Counted from the stretch's first letter, positions 9,763 to 23,200 are shown. The stretch is 64,000 nucleotides of DNA from Narthecium ossifragum (GCA_963920575.1 OY986964.1:37128527-37192526), one strand, 5' to 3'. Numbers and translations: made by a program. The notes: generated by a model not told the origin, from the letters alone.

Positions 9763-12730
9763 ATGGTGGAGACGACGGCGGCGACTTCACGGGCGGAGGA
9801 GATGGCTATGGCTACGGCGGTGGACATCCACGAGCTGTTCTGCCACTACGACGCCCTCTACTTCCACGGCTCCCTCGGCGCCTGCTCTGTCTCCTGGATC
9901 CAAACTCGCAGGTTCAGGTAAACCTCATCCTTCTCTTCAAAGCAACCCCCAATGTCTATCTCGGGCTTCCATTTTTATGACCTAGTTTGATCCAAAGCTC
10001 CTGGATGTGGATTCCCCTTTGATTTTTTTGTTTTGGAAATCAATGCTTGCCTCTGTTTCGATTCTAGCACTCACTGACATCTTCGTAAATGAAAACAATC
10101 GAAAAAGAAACCAGAGTTTGCATTAGATTAACTAAGTTGTGCTCATCTTGATTTCGTCAAATTCTAGGATTTCGAATGACCGTGTTAGAATACATCTTCA
10201 CTCAATCCACGAGCGATAGTTTATTAGCTCTATGTTCCTTAGGATATTGATCTGCGGCTAAATCTCAATGTGGGAGCGAAGGGCTCGATTGTGTTTCCTT
10301 TTGTTGCGTTCCTCTTTCCTCTCGGTGCTGATTGGATGGATGTATCCGGGGATGTTTCATTACCCGACCCACAAAATCAGCGGGTGTTTGAATGGAAGCC
10401 AAATCTGAAGGTTACTGCTTTTTATCACAGTGAAAACTATGGAAATAACGAAAGCCTGTATGATTTTTCCCCCCTTAAAGCTTGAAAAATGTGTGAGTAT
10501 AATGTACTTCGGTAATATCCAACTAGGCTGCAAAGTGGTCTGATTCTGCCATTAATTCTTTTGCTCGTCAAGTTTGCTACAACAGTAAGGATCGAATACA
10601 ATGTTAGATTTTTAATATGAGATTTGGTTTACTGCAGATATCCTGGTACTTGTCGATTTCAAGGGGGTGGATGCGATATACTCCTTTCGAAGCCCTTATT
10701 TAAGTTTCGCTCGGCAGATGATCTTAAGAACATTCTAATACATGAGATGATTCATGCGTACTTGTGGTTTGAAACTAAGAACAAAGACCACAGGTATTAG
10801 CTAGTTCATGAAGCGTTGATGTTTACTTTAATGCTATCTTCAATTGACCATCATCTATGTTATATGTCAAGCAGTGATCATGGTCCAAATTTCCTGGACA
10901 TGATGAATTCAATCAACTCCAGCACCAAAAGTGATCATCAGGTCCGATTTACTAGTGTTGCAAAGAAGTGAATTGGAGATCACATGCAGATCTGATTTTT
11001 TCCTTCAACTTTTCAGAGGCCGATTGGTGGCTACAATATAACGACAAATCATCAGCTAACAGAGGAACTTGATGGAGAAGGTCATGTTTGGACTGTAAGA
11101 TGACATTCAATTTCATACATTTTGAGACAGTCTACTATTCTATTTGTGGAGTTTGAAAATGACCAACTTATAAGCTCTTGCCACTTTCTGCCCTCTGTGC
11201 TGATTACTGATATCCTGTTATGTCCAGTGTGAATCTTGTGGGAATTTGTTTAGTGGAGCCGTCGGTGGAACCCAGCATGAGAAGAGATGCTCTAGTTGTT
11301 GCTATAAGACAAAGGAACGATCTGAGCTTGATGCTGAAAGAAGGGATTCAAAAGGTTAGACCTAGTAATTACTCTCACTATCTTTTATTTTCAAAAGGAA
11401 AGTAAATGGGTTTTATTTTCCAAGCATTTTTCATGCACATATGCGTTAAAATTTCATGTATACTTTATGGCATCTGACTTAGACATGTCCCCAGCTATGA
11501 TTTGTGAACAAGCGTCCTAAAAAATGTAAATGTCTCATGCTTTGGCAATGCCATCATGGACGTTGGTGATTGTAAGGTTCTTATGCAAATATTATTTTCG
11601 TTATTTTGTATCTAATGATTTTATTATAAAGTCCCAGCATCCCTTAAACCTGGAGCTGGAAATGACTCTTCTCCAATAATATCCGGAGATGCAGATACTA
11701 CATTGAACTATAACTATATATTGTTGAACTGCTTGCTAACGTTTTTGTATATAGCCCACATTTTTTCTGTGGGTCTTCAAGTACATATCAATTGCATCCA
11801 TTTTTAGTTTCCCTTACATTGTATTGTCGTAACCCTCATACTTTTTCTTCAGTTTCATCTCGAACATATCAACTGCATCCATTTTGAATTACGCTCACCA
11901 TGTCTTGTCAAATTTTTTCCCTTGTATTTTTTTTTCTTCCAGTTGAGACAGAGCTCACTAAGTACAAGTCCAAAGAATTGCTCCAAGTAGCTGCAGAGAC
12001 TACAAGTTCGCATGAAGCTCAAGGAGCGATTGTCAAATTAGATGGCAAAAAGTCAACCATGATAACAAACTTCCTTCCATCGAGCACTGAGACGAAAAGA
12101 TATTCAGGCGCCAATTCTGTATCTCAAAATGAGTCTGATAGGGAATGGAATTTTGAAGATTCAAAGGCTATCGAAGCAAAATACCAGAGTCATGCGGTAG
12201 GTTCAGCTCCACGAAATCCAAGTAGAATGACAATTTGGAAGCAGAGCTGTGCTCGTGGAAAAAGAAGAAAGGTTTCCAAGTACCAAAAGGAATATACAGT
12301 CATTAGCGGATGGTTGGACTTATATGCAGATGAAGAAGACGACGAATATGTAGAACCATTAGTCAATAAAAGAACTGAAAGGAGAAAGAAACAAAAGCAA
12401 CTGAAGCTCAAGGGAAGATCTCAAGAGTTTGAGGAAGGTAAGATTTTGGTGGATCATAGAAATGAAAGGAGGCAAATTCCCATATTGCTAGTGGAGAAGA
12501 AAGCAGCAACTACGACCCCCTCGGATCCTGAAGAAGATACACTGAATGCTGGCAAAGTTGATATGATCAATTACTTCGCACCATCCCAGCTGAAACAGGA
12601 TCAAGCCATTGTATGCTCAATTGTTTCAGGTCCTCATAGTCCTACAAAAAGGGAATGTGAATCCTCTAAAGAAGTTTCGGTTTTAAGTGCACCGATCACA
12701 GATGATGTAGTTGATATCTCGGATGACTGA
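9763..12730 (+). CDS. SPRTN: SprT-like zinc metalloprotease, Spartan/DVC1 type (DNA-protein crosslink repair)
   Basis: Six exons: 9763-9917, 10638-10793, 10875-10941, 11017-11094, 11228-11354 and 11943-12730, giving 456 residues. The ATG at 9763 is the first in frame after a stop at 9739. The SprT domain spans about residues 20-180: FCHYDALYFHGSL near the front, the zinc site HEMIH at 87-91, a third ligand in DHGPNF (His106), and a zinc ribbon C153-x2-C156 ... C173-x2-C176. The C-terminal 260 residues (last exon) are low complexity with a basic nuclear-localisation patch (GKRRKVSKYQK). They carry two similar short motifs, MITNFLPSS (~234-242) and MINYFAPSQ (~402-410), that resemble the PCNA-binding box of animal Spartan apart from the missing leading Gln. 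The family cleaves proteins crosslinked to DNA during replication. No C-terminal ubiquitin-binding zinc finger is visible, unlike in human SPRTN. Confidence 0.9.
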
Positions 12731-13290
12731 TTGTGGTCGCCATATTATTGGATGAGGAGTGTTACCATGAGATGTTATTAGTGCATTCATACAGCGTGTA
12801 GACCATCATTCCATGTCACATAGACGAGAGAAATTGTTCTATTGTGCTTTTGTTCTACATATAGCTGCATATAAATCTTTTCCCTTGGTCCTTCATGTTT
12901 CTTCATGTACCTAGCAATGTGCATGGAAGCCGATAACGCAGCACTTGATAAGAACAATCCGTATTGGATTCCAATCCATAACTTTGAAATCCACTTGTTA
13001 TTCTTGGTTAATTAAAGCACATTAAAATCCGATAACATAAACCGAGTCTCCATTTATCGTAGCAGGTCGATCACGAGCATGATCATTCCTTAAAACACAA
13101 CATCGATCGTCTTTAAGAACTCAATTCATGCTACATGTTCAAGTCGACAATTCTTATTGTTCCCTTATCACCACAACATTCACCGTCGACTTCGATCGGT
13201 ATAACTTTGTTTAAAAGAGAACATTGATGTTCATCAAAATTGCCATAAGCTTAGAAAAACTCCATGGTTTATTGAGAACACCTTTGGTTT
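12731..13290. other. Intergenic, no recognised feature
   Basis: Spartan 3'UTR followed by AT-rich DNA. I find no open frame of interest or clear repeat. Confidence 0.4.
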
Positions 13291-13920
13291 TTATTGGCAA
13301 TTAACGGCTCTTTGTGGCACTTTTGGCGGCGGTTTGTTGGTCGCCGTTGTTGCCATTGATCCCCTTGTTGTCGTGAATATACGTACGCAATAGAAGATAT
13401 CCAAGATGCCGCTAATGTAACGGCGACATCTTAGATATTAGCGGCGGTACCAATGGTTTCAGTGGCGAGCAAATGCGGGCCGCTAATGTATTGCGGCGGC
13501 ATTTTAGGTAGCTGCCGCTAATCTCGTCGTTAAAAGTCCCTTTTTTCCTTTGTTTTTTACCCTCCCGTCGATTCTTTTAACGGCGAAATTAGGGGCGGCT
13601 ACCAAAAATGCCGCTGCTAAAACAATAGCGGCATGCGTTCAGCCGCCGTTAAAGCCTTTGGTATTGCCGCTAAATGTATAGGATGTTGTATTGTTTATAT
13701 AGCATATTAATAGTTTCCTTATCTTCATCCTCCAGATCAGATTTGGGTTCCGGCTCGCTACAACTACAAGCCTGCTAACAACTCTCGACGCCGATCTCCA
13801 TCAGTAAGGTGCAGCATATTGTTGATAACCTAATGGCCACCGCTACATCTTTAGCTTTAGCTGCCGTGGTTGAGACAATTAAACGGCACTTTGTGGCACT
13901 TTTACCGGCGTTTAGTCGAC
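13290..13920. repeat. GCCGCTAA-rich transposon-like sequence
   Basis: Many short GCCGCTAA / TTAGCGGC motifs occur in both orientations between 13410 and 13670. The block is bounded by a direct repeat with the shared core CTTTGTGGCACTTTT (about 13298-13338 and 13875-13915). Dense subterminal motifs of this kind are typical of CACTA (EnSpm) termini, but no CACTA end or 3-bp target duplication was found. The family assignment is only a guess. Confidence 0.4.
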
Positions 13921-13965
13921 ACCAGAAAAATTGTATTTGAATGAACTTCAGCATCTCCTCTCTTT

Positions 13966-15605
13966 TTTTTTTTTTGATGAGTTGAGTCAAATGACTAGCT
14001 TTACAATTAATAGATCAGACCCAAAGGCCCATTCGCATGAGTTAAGCTATAAGTAGCATGGAGTCTGCGACACCAATTAGCAATTACATCTGCCCTAATA
14101 TTGCTTAGTCTAAGCACATAAATGAAAAGGATTGATTCAAACAACAAAGCTTCCAGCCAGACTTCTTGAACCAAAGCTTCAAGCTCCAGAGGTCACATTT
14201 GGAGTCCACACACGATTTCCACAACTGAGAAGGAGTCAGATTCAGCAACTACTTTATGATATCTAAGCTCTTTTGTTCTTTTACAAGCTGCTAATACGGC
14301 TTTGAACTCGACCTCAAACACAGATCTTGCGCATGCCAACTCTCCTTTAACCCAACAAACTTGATCATTCTTGTCAATGCACACAACACCAACAACCCCA
14401 TACAGTGGGTCAAAGGATCCATCTACTTGAATAACAAGGCCCATGTCTCTAGCTGCACATTCATTCTCCTCACGCCTTTTCTTCTTCACAGCCACGAAGT
14501 CCTCTTCTAGCCAAGACATTCGTAGGCTCCCCTTGTTGTTCAAAAATAATTTTATTTCGATTCTTCCAAACAAGCCACAGCCCATAGCAAAGACATGCTT
14601 TCACACGTTCCATACCATGATTTGAAGAAGGGCTTCCCTAGGAGAGCAAAACAATTCTCCAAGGATCCTGGGCTCCTCCATCCATCTGGTAGCATCAAGC
14701 TCAAAACCAACTGCATGAAGCCACACCTCGTAAATGCATGCTCCAATGTTTCTGCTCACACTCCACAACAGGGGCATTCTCTATCCGAGATCATGCAAAG
14801 CTGCCACAAGCGCTCTCTTATCGGCAATCTTCCATACATCAGTTTCCAAATGAACTGTCGTATGCACGGACCTACATGAAGTCTCCATATGCTGCTCCAT
14901 GCATGTGCATCCTCCTGCGTCAAGCTCCCAAGACATTCGCGCATAGTTAGAAGATAAGCCGAGGAACAAGAAATCTATCCTGTTTTGCAACATGTCCATC
15001 TGCAACGATCATGCTCAGAATTGCATAGGATAAGATTCCTTATGTGCTCAACCAGTAGAGGATGGAAAAATTGACGAAGTTGGTCCATATTCCAAGCTCC
15101 ATCAATAAGAAAATCACCAACAACGAAATTTCCAAGTCCACCATCCACAATGAAAAATGTAGGACGCTTCTCCAACGGATCCTCCAACACCCAAGTATCC
15201 GATAAAAATTAAGCTTGCTGCCCCGACCAGGGTCATATACAAATCCTTGCCTCATTTCATCAGCAACTTTACAAACATGCTTCCAATGCACCGAAACCTT
15301 TTTGGAGTCTCTTGAGGAAGGAAGGATTTCTTTCCAAGAGTATTTGGCTCTTGCTAACAAGCCCCAAACAGTCGGTTTGGTGTCTAGAAAGACTGCAATT
15401 CTCCGCATCTTCAATGCACGTTGCCAAGAGCTCAAGTTCCGTAGCCCAAGACCTCCAGCTTCCTTAGGTAGGCAAACTGTCTTCCAAGCAACTGTACTTA
15501 TTCCAGAACACTTCCCTTGCCACAAAAAATCTCAACACAGTTGTTCCGTCTCCTCTTGCCATCAACTCCATTTGTTAAAATTTCTACTAGAAAGATCGAC
15601 AGAAA
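13966..15605 (-). mobile_element. Decayed LINE 3' half (reverse transcriptase end, zf-RVT, RNase H)
   Basis: The minus strand read from 15605 down gives in order: the end of a reverse transcriptase with a CLPKEAGGLGLRNL-type motif (15040-15525), the zinc-binding zf-RVT region with ...PIRERLWQL...ECPCCGV (about 14756-14944), then an RNase H domain with VVAESDSFSVVEIV (14193-14585). The domains fall in different frames with several stops, so the copy is dead. A T-run at 13964-13975 is the poly-A tail; the 3' sequence after it (GATGAGTTGAGTCAAATG) resembles the tail of the LINE at 8784. I found no convincing target duplication. Confidence 0.8.
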
Positions 15606-15707
15606 CACCATGGTAATTTCCTATGATCACTCTCTCACAATCCATTTTCATCCTTTATCTTTCTAGTATGATGAGATGGGTACTTTCTTATGAGAGATCA
15701 GCAACTA

Positions 15708-16285
15708 TTAGGGTAAATTTGGACAATTGTCATTTTAGATCATGTGTTTTAAAACATGACAAAATAGATCCTAAAATTTTCAATTCGGTCGATTTGAACC
15801 AAAGCGGGAGACAACGTTAAACCATCTAACGGTAAACTGGTTAAATAAATCACGTTCGAGACACATGACCCGGTTTTGCTCATCTCCCCCTAAATTGCTC
15901 GTCTTGGGCTTCCAAAAAAAAAGTTAAAGAGGCAGTAGGTGGAGCTTAAGGGGGCAATAGGATGGAAAAAACCCTAGCCTCTTATTGTGTCATCGATGAT
16001 GAAGAATCTGATGAAGAAGGGATGGACGGGTTTGTTTCTCTCCGACGATTAGAGGGAGACAAGCAAAACCCTAACTATCCCCCTTTTACTTACACACAGG
16101 GCAATTTAGGGGAGACGAGTAAAATCGGGTCACATGCTAGTATTTAGCCGGTTAAATGTGGTCTCCCGCTTGGGTCCAAATTGTCCGGATTGAAAACTTC
16201 AGAATTCATTTTGTCATGTTTTAGAACACATGGCCTAATATAACAATTGTCGAAACTAAAGGATAGGTTAGTGTTATTTACCCTA
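15708..16285. mobile_element. Inverted-repeat element with short cargo frame
   Basis: The left arm (about 15708-15900) and right arm (about 16095-16285) are reverse complements over roughly 180 bp. The ends are TTAGGGTAAAT / ATTTACCCTAA, and internal shared blocks are CATGTGTT(T/C)TAAAACATGACAAAAT and AAGCGGGAGAC. Between them lies a short + frame (15962-16147, 61 aa, acidic DDEESDEEG). The overall form is that of a Mutator-like non-autonomous element, but the target duplication is unclear (ACTAT on both sides), so the superfamily is not settled. Confidence 0.55.
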
Positions 16286-16557
16286 ACTATTTTTTTTTTT
16301 TGAAGAGATATTTACCCTAACTATTAATATGCAAATACAATGACCATGACTATGACGATTACACATAATAGAATTCTAGCATCGAAATTTTATTCAAGAA
16401 AATGACAGATTTCTATGTGACCCTCCTTGTAATTTAAAAATAAGCTTGCTGGACCTTGATCTTGTATTGGTTTCCTTAAGCTGTGTATCTTAAGCGTTAC
16501 TGCACATGGTAGTAATGCTACTGCTCCTCCCACAGTATCTATCCTTGATGTATAATG

Positions 16558-16930
16558 ATTTGTGCATATGCCCACGTGACATGTGCATTTCACAGTATCT
16601 ATCCTTGACGTACCACGTGGCATGTGCATTTCACATGCCCATGTGGCATGTGCATTTCACATGTCAATAGTAGACTACCGATAGATATGTATCGGTAAAG
16701 GGCTACCAATAGACATGTATAACTTATCAATAGTCGGTAGCCCACTACCAATAGACATGTATATAAATCGACAACGAATCTATTGATAATGGAGTACCGA
16801 TAGATTGTACATGCCTATCAATAGACCACTACCGATAGACATGTATATGAATCGGTAGCTGTACCGATTCAATAATGTGAGATGCACACGTCAGCACGCT
16901 AGCTGGTGTGTGCACCAATCAGCGCTCATT
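16558..16930 (+). repeat. ATCGGTAG foldback element, copy B (variant)
   Basis: It has the same right end as copy A (CACCAATCAGCGCTC) and the same modules in a diverged form: (A/T)CTACCGATAGA(C/T)ATGTAT repeats, GGTAGCCCACTACC and a terminal ATCGGTAGCTGTACCGAT. The left part contains three tandem copies of a ~36-bp unit with GTG(A/G)CATGTGCATTTCACA(G/T) (about 16577, 16618, 16642). It lies downstream of the RAD23 3' end. Confidence 0.65.
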
Positions 16931-17274
16931 CTAGACTCATTACTCGATAAAGCCTATAGCAACGCTACGGTAAAAGAAAAAAACAAAGAGGTTGCTTATT
17001 CTCGAGGAATATTTTTCCACAGACCCAAAAGCAAAGGCCTTTCAAAAAAAAAAACCCCGAGTATGATTACTACTCTGACAGGTGACAACAACACTATGTA
17101 TGAAGAGCAACGGGGCTTTCTAGCAGATCATGTATGATATAATCCTGCATTTCAAGTCCGTAAAAGATAAGTAAAATGCGAACATAACTTTGAAGGACAA
17201 TCCACAACGCCAAACTTTTATCCACGTCTACATGTCTGTGGACCAGGTCACTATGGACACGAGAAGCTCCTGGA

Positions 17275-20200
17275 TCAATCTTCAAACTCATGCATGTGAT
17301 CTAATAGGTAGTTCGCCGCCAGCTCCTCATTCTTGTTGCAGGCAAAGAACACCTCTAACACAAGTGCGCGATCAAAACCCAACGCTTCAAGCTGCCATAA
17401 GAGGGAACTGACTGGGATCATGCTTGATATTTATTTGCCAAGAAAAAAGTTACAAAATTAAAGCATTCACAGCAGCCAATGGAAACTAACAGGGAAAAAA
17501 AAGAAGTGATTGGTGAAAGATGTTCAAACAAGTAGGCACATTGGCACCTGCAAGTGATTGGTGAAAGATCTAGCATAAGATCTTGGTCTTGGGTTCAAAT
17601 CCCCTTAAGGGTACTTTAAGGATAGTAAGTTGTAAGGCATTCGTCCACCCTAACCTAAGCCAAGTTTAAAAGCTCAATTTTCCAAAGAACTAGGCACAGT
17701 GCAGTCTTCTACCTGTGCTATTTTCCTCATCCTAAAGGTTCATAACCGGAATAAACCAACCTAAACTATTCTTAAGAGTAAAAAGATGCATATCCCAAAA
17801 CAAGAGGTAGTAAAAAAAATTTGGTGGCTGAACTCACATTATGCATATGAGATCTAAACAATAATCCACCTAGAATTCTTGGAATTGATTTTTCCAATTG
17901 CTGGCTATGTATGGCGCCTCATGGTTACAGGTCACAAATAAATTTCTTGATTTTGTACATGTAACCCGCTCTAAACATAATAAGAGAACAAGAAAATGTA
18001 GGCGGAAAATCAAAGTAACCACGCCATTAGCAAAGGAACATGTATGACTTATCTTACCCGTTCAATAGCTTCACGCTCCTCCGGCGTAACTGCCAATGTC
18101 TGTGGCATTGCAGCTGCTAACTGGCCAAGCACATTGCTGTTAAACGGAAACAATCTTAGCACCACAAGATATACATGCTACAAAGACAGAAAAACAGAAA
18201 CACTAAGTGCTCACACCTCTCTGTTCCCTCGGTAGGTTCATTAATTAAACGAAGAAACTCTGCTTGATGTTCCTGAATGAGCCTCATCATCTGAGGATTT
18301 TGTTTTCCTAGCTCTTGAAGCAGTGGCTGTAAGCAAGAGTAGTATAACACAATAGGCAACACAGAGCCAAATTGTGAGATTGAAACAATATAATGCAAAA
18401 CATCTGGTACAGTTGTATCATTGTATGGTTTGGGAGATGACCTGTAGGATTTGAGGATTTGCCTGCAGCAAAGGCAGAATTGCTCGGAACTGCACAAAGC
18501 AGAAAAGAGAATTTATCTTCTGCATCATTAGTAACTTGTCCTGTACTTCAGCTACTGAGATTCACATTACCTGTGGATTGTTGCGTATAAAGTCCAAGCT
18601 TCCAGGACCGGTGTTAGAACCCACATTCGGAATACCCTGCCATAAGTATCAGAATATCATCTCTGTTATGCCTACTGTTTAGAAGAAGGGAAAAAACAAA
18701 GCACAGCATTCCAGCACAGTGCCAAATAGCTCGATGCAGATACCTGAGGAAAAAGATCCAAAGGATTAGCATTGGGCCCAGAGGAAGAAACTGTGGATTG
18801 TGCTGGTTGTGCTGATTGTGGAGCCTGAACTGGTGGAGTAACTGTTTGCCCACTTGTTGGTGCTCTAGCCACAGGAGGTGGTGCCTCTGCTTGAGCTGGA
18901 ATACCCTGAAATACAGGTTCGACTTTTGTAATCTAGATATATTGGATTGAAATACTTAGGTATTAAGAATAATGAGATACCAAAGATCTTTATATTCTAC
19001 GAGCAACTCTATCACATATTTAATATCATGACTACTTCAAGTCAGTTTAAACTCAAAATCAATACAGAATTTTACCTGAAAAACATCTGCAAGCATACAA
19101 TCACACGTTCAAGCGCACACAGAAATTGTCATGTAATATTCATGATTTATAGACCAGGCAATAGAACTTACAGAGTACAAATATTCAACAGCCCTCTCAG
19201 GGTTGTTATATGCAGCACGCATAGCACGAATGACAGTATCCCTGTCCCAAGTGCCTCCACCCATATCAAGAATTTGCTGGATAGCTTCTTCAAAGTTGTT
19301 GCCTGCAACAAGAGTTGATGCCGCTTGACCATAAACGTCTGCATCCGTTCTGCTTTATCAAAGATTAACAAGACAGATCAGATACTGCCATCCATGGAAA
19401 GCCCTGATGATATGAGCACAAGTTTCTAGATCACCAGTACTCATGGTGCAACTTATACCAAAAGCATAAAAAATAACAAAAAATCAGTAGAACAGTATGG
19501 CACGATTGGCTATGTTACGAATTTAGATATTGCATGAAGTGCCTGGAGAGTGGATCATTACAATTCAGAGCAAGAAAATATGAAAAGTATGAATGATCAG
19601 AGTCAATTATTAGTTTGTTCACCATGTGCATTCTGATGGGAGGTTTCTCATGTCAAAGCATATTTTTGGTTTTTCAGGAAAGCCAATATCTGGGTGGCAA
19701 AATCTGAGCTGGCCAATGTAGACTTTGATGAGCCTTGCCACTGAAAGTGGAACATCCAGCACTAGATGTGACTGCAACGGAATACTCATTCGTGCAATTC
19801 TTGGATCTCTCCCCTACCGCCTTTCACCTAAAACTCAGCCTCAATGCCTCTTTCCATGCTTTTAAGTTGTCAAACTATTTCCCTTCTATTTCTCTTACTT
19901 TCCAAACCCAATAAACACCACTTCCATTGACAAAAGGCCAATAACAGTGAAGATATAGGAGTCTCAAATGGTAAAGAAAACTTTATACCAATAAGAATAA
20001 AAAAACCTAATTGTATGCCTCGGAAACCACATATTTGCCGTGAGCTAACCTAAGCCAAAGCAAACATGCTTTGTCCTTCATTTTAGGAATATGGGGCTAG
20101 TAAATCCCAGATGATGATAATATAATTACTGTAAGATCATCAACAATAGTATGTAATTAGTGAGAAAGTAAGGAAATATACGCTGCGGTAGTTCCAGATG

Positions 20201-23200
20201 CTGGTGCGGTAGTTCCAGATGCTGGTGCGGTAGTTCCAGATGCTGGTGCGGTAGCTGCAGATGCTGGTTCTGTAGTTGCAGGTGCTGGCGCTGTAGCGGC
20301 AGATGGTGTAGGTGCAGCAATCGGTTCCCTGCCCGATAAGAAAAACACTAATGTAAAATAATTTTGCATGAGAACAATTAATACTGTGACACTATCCAGA
20401 TTGAGGATGCAATGATAGGCTCACGGGGCAACAGTTGCAATGGGTGCGTGCACTGGGGCTGGAGATGGAGAAGTGCTTGGAGGCGCAGAGCTAGCAGGCG
20501 GAACCTGTATTAGGAAACAGCGACCACTATTATCCTGGCATCTTATATTAACACAACACGTTAATGATTGTCAAATCAAGACCACAAGGACATAGAAAAC
20601 CCGGGAAAGGCAAGTTTTACAAGGTGCGTCCCACAATGAAACAAATCCTGCTATCTTTAATGTCTAGTTGATATCAGTCACACCTCTCTACTTTATTCAT
20701 CAGTCAGCTAACCGGTAACTCGTCAGAACTAAGTGTAAAACATTTTGAATCTCATGGCAAAAAGAAGACTGCAGGAAGAAAGATTTCTACGACTTCCTAG
20801 TAATGACAGTGAAATGGCAGATCACAAGACCACTTCTACCCCAGAATGTATTATGGAAACCACATAAAAGCAGCAACAATATATTGCCAAGTGCCAATAG
20901 CTAGCAGGTATGAGGATCGTATACAGCAGCTAAAAACTGTCCAAAGAATCGCTTCTATGAATGCCTTGCTGTGCTAGATCAGTATCTCTAGAAGTTGGTA
21001 TTGTATTACTTCTTTTTATTTCCAGAAACTAAAGCACAATAAATAGTAATACGAAGTAGAAGTTGAATTCTAGATGCGTCCATTCTTACCTGACTTTTAG
21101 GTGCTGTAGTGCTTGAACCTCCACCTGACGGACCTTTAGGCTAACAGAAGTAAAAGCCTCAATCAATAAGATATGCCACAGAAATAACAAGAACATCATA
21201 AAAGCTATGGTCTACATCAAATGTCTTTAACGTTTCATTATGTTTGTTATAATCAAATATAAGCACCTCATATATGTCGGGTCCGTAGTTCAAACAAAAC
21301 AACTAGCAATAGAAGCAACTATTAGAAGTGGAGAAACGATTAAAACTAAACTAATAAAAAATAAACTGGTAATGAATCATTACATTCTCATAATCTAATA
21401 CTAGGGTTTTGTCAAATATGTATGAGAGAGAAAAGACATTAAGCACAATTAGCTCAAGAAACATGCGTGCCAATCAAGTTGAACAATAATCAAAACTGAA
21501 GCGTGGCATAATACATATGACAACACAAGCATCTTGCACTAACAGATCTTCGAATATAGACTTTGTCTTCTGATTAGTATTGTTCATTTATTGGGTAAGA
21601 TGAGTTGATGTACAGGCTTATGTTTCCGGCTTATATGCCTTTTTATTCATGCAAACAGGTTGATGTCCTTATCAGCATATTGTTAGCAATAGTTTTAGTC
21701 GCCATTTAAGTCGCACCAATTATTTTCAAACTTATATGCCAAAAACTTGAACTCATATTTGAGGTCAATGATCTTAGAGACCAATCCTAATAGATATCTA
21801 TGGAGCCAAAAGATAGGAAGATTAATTACAAGATTTTAACTTCCAAATCTTTCAGCAATCCATTTTAGACGATGAAGAAATAGAAAAGTGCCTAAGAAAT
21901 TCATATCCAATTGCCACAACTTGGCCCACATCTTTCTCATAAACTTGCTTTTATATTTTATTAAATGTCATTAAAAAACTCAATCAACATTAAATTATCT
22001 AATCTACAAGAATGGAAAAGAACGAAATAATTTGTTATCCTTAATATCTTTAGTTTAATGTGTATCTGTCTTAATTCTGCCCTTTATTCGAGTAGCTTTT
22101 TCTTCGCCAAATTACCAAAGGCTTATACCCTTTTCAATCCATTGTAAAGGTTATGCCTTCATACCTCAATTCTTTTTCCCCTTGGCCATTGTTTCGCAAG
22201 TCGCTTGTGAGTTTTTCGATGAAATGTTTAATACTCTACTAAATTCAGGATTATTTTTGCTAAAAAGAGATTCTCAAAATTGCTCTTCATCTTTAATTTT
22301 AGGCCCTGTTTGGATAGCTATGCATTTCCTACCACACAACACATGATTATATGGTATTGAGATAGTGCACTAGCATATCACCATAAGAATATTACCAAAG
22401 TATCTGTAGAATATAGTACCGTTTGGATCAAACAAATTATCGGAAACTTTTTCAATAACTCAAAAGTTTAAGAATATTATGTTAGAAAATACTAAAAGAC
22501 ATATATGCCCCTAATGCAATTTTCATCCCATCAAGTCTAAATTGAAAATAAATCCAACATTATACCATTATACTATTGTACTTTCATAGGCTATTTCTGG
22601 TGTCCAAACGCCTACTAGGAAATAAATCCATTGAAATTTAAAATGCCAAGGAAAGTGCTAAATACTCTAGTATTTTGAGCTATCCCAAACAGGGCCTTAA
22701 AGAGTTCAAATAAAAATTGGAAATGGTTTTTGGCGGATATATAACAGCCTCTTTATATTTTTATTCCCAATTTACAGCTGCGATCAAAAAGTTAATGTAC
22801 TGTAACTTGGTACATTATCTGAAATCGCCATTATAAACAGCATAAACCAACACAAAGTATACCAATTCCACCAATAGGCAACAAAACACGATTCAAGAGA
22901 GCACCGGAGCGACCATCCAATTAAGCAAAGCATAAATACCTTATTCACCATCACCACAACAAAACTATTTTCAGCAATTTTATTATCCTGCAGCGTGGTA
23001 TTATCTTTAAGAATTTGGCCTTGATGTATAAGCATCTGCAATTCGGCTGGATAAGTAGCCTGCCCTTGAGTAGTCTCAACATTCTTTTTGACATCAGCAA
23101 CCTACACAGGTAAATAAAAAGGCATTGTGAGCATTTCCCCCACAAACTCTCTCAGATCATTAGCAAGATTGAAAGACCTCTCAAACAACTTAGAAATCAA

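Noticed and set aside
10270..10485. 71-codon frame inside the first Spartan intron
   Set aside because: The exon model closes in frame without it and it shows no SprT similarity.
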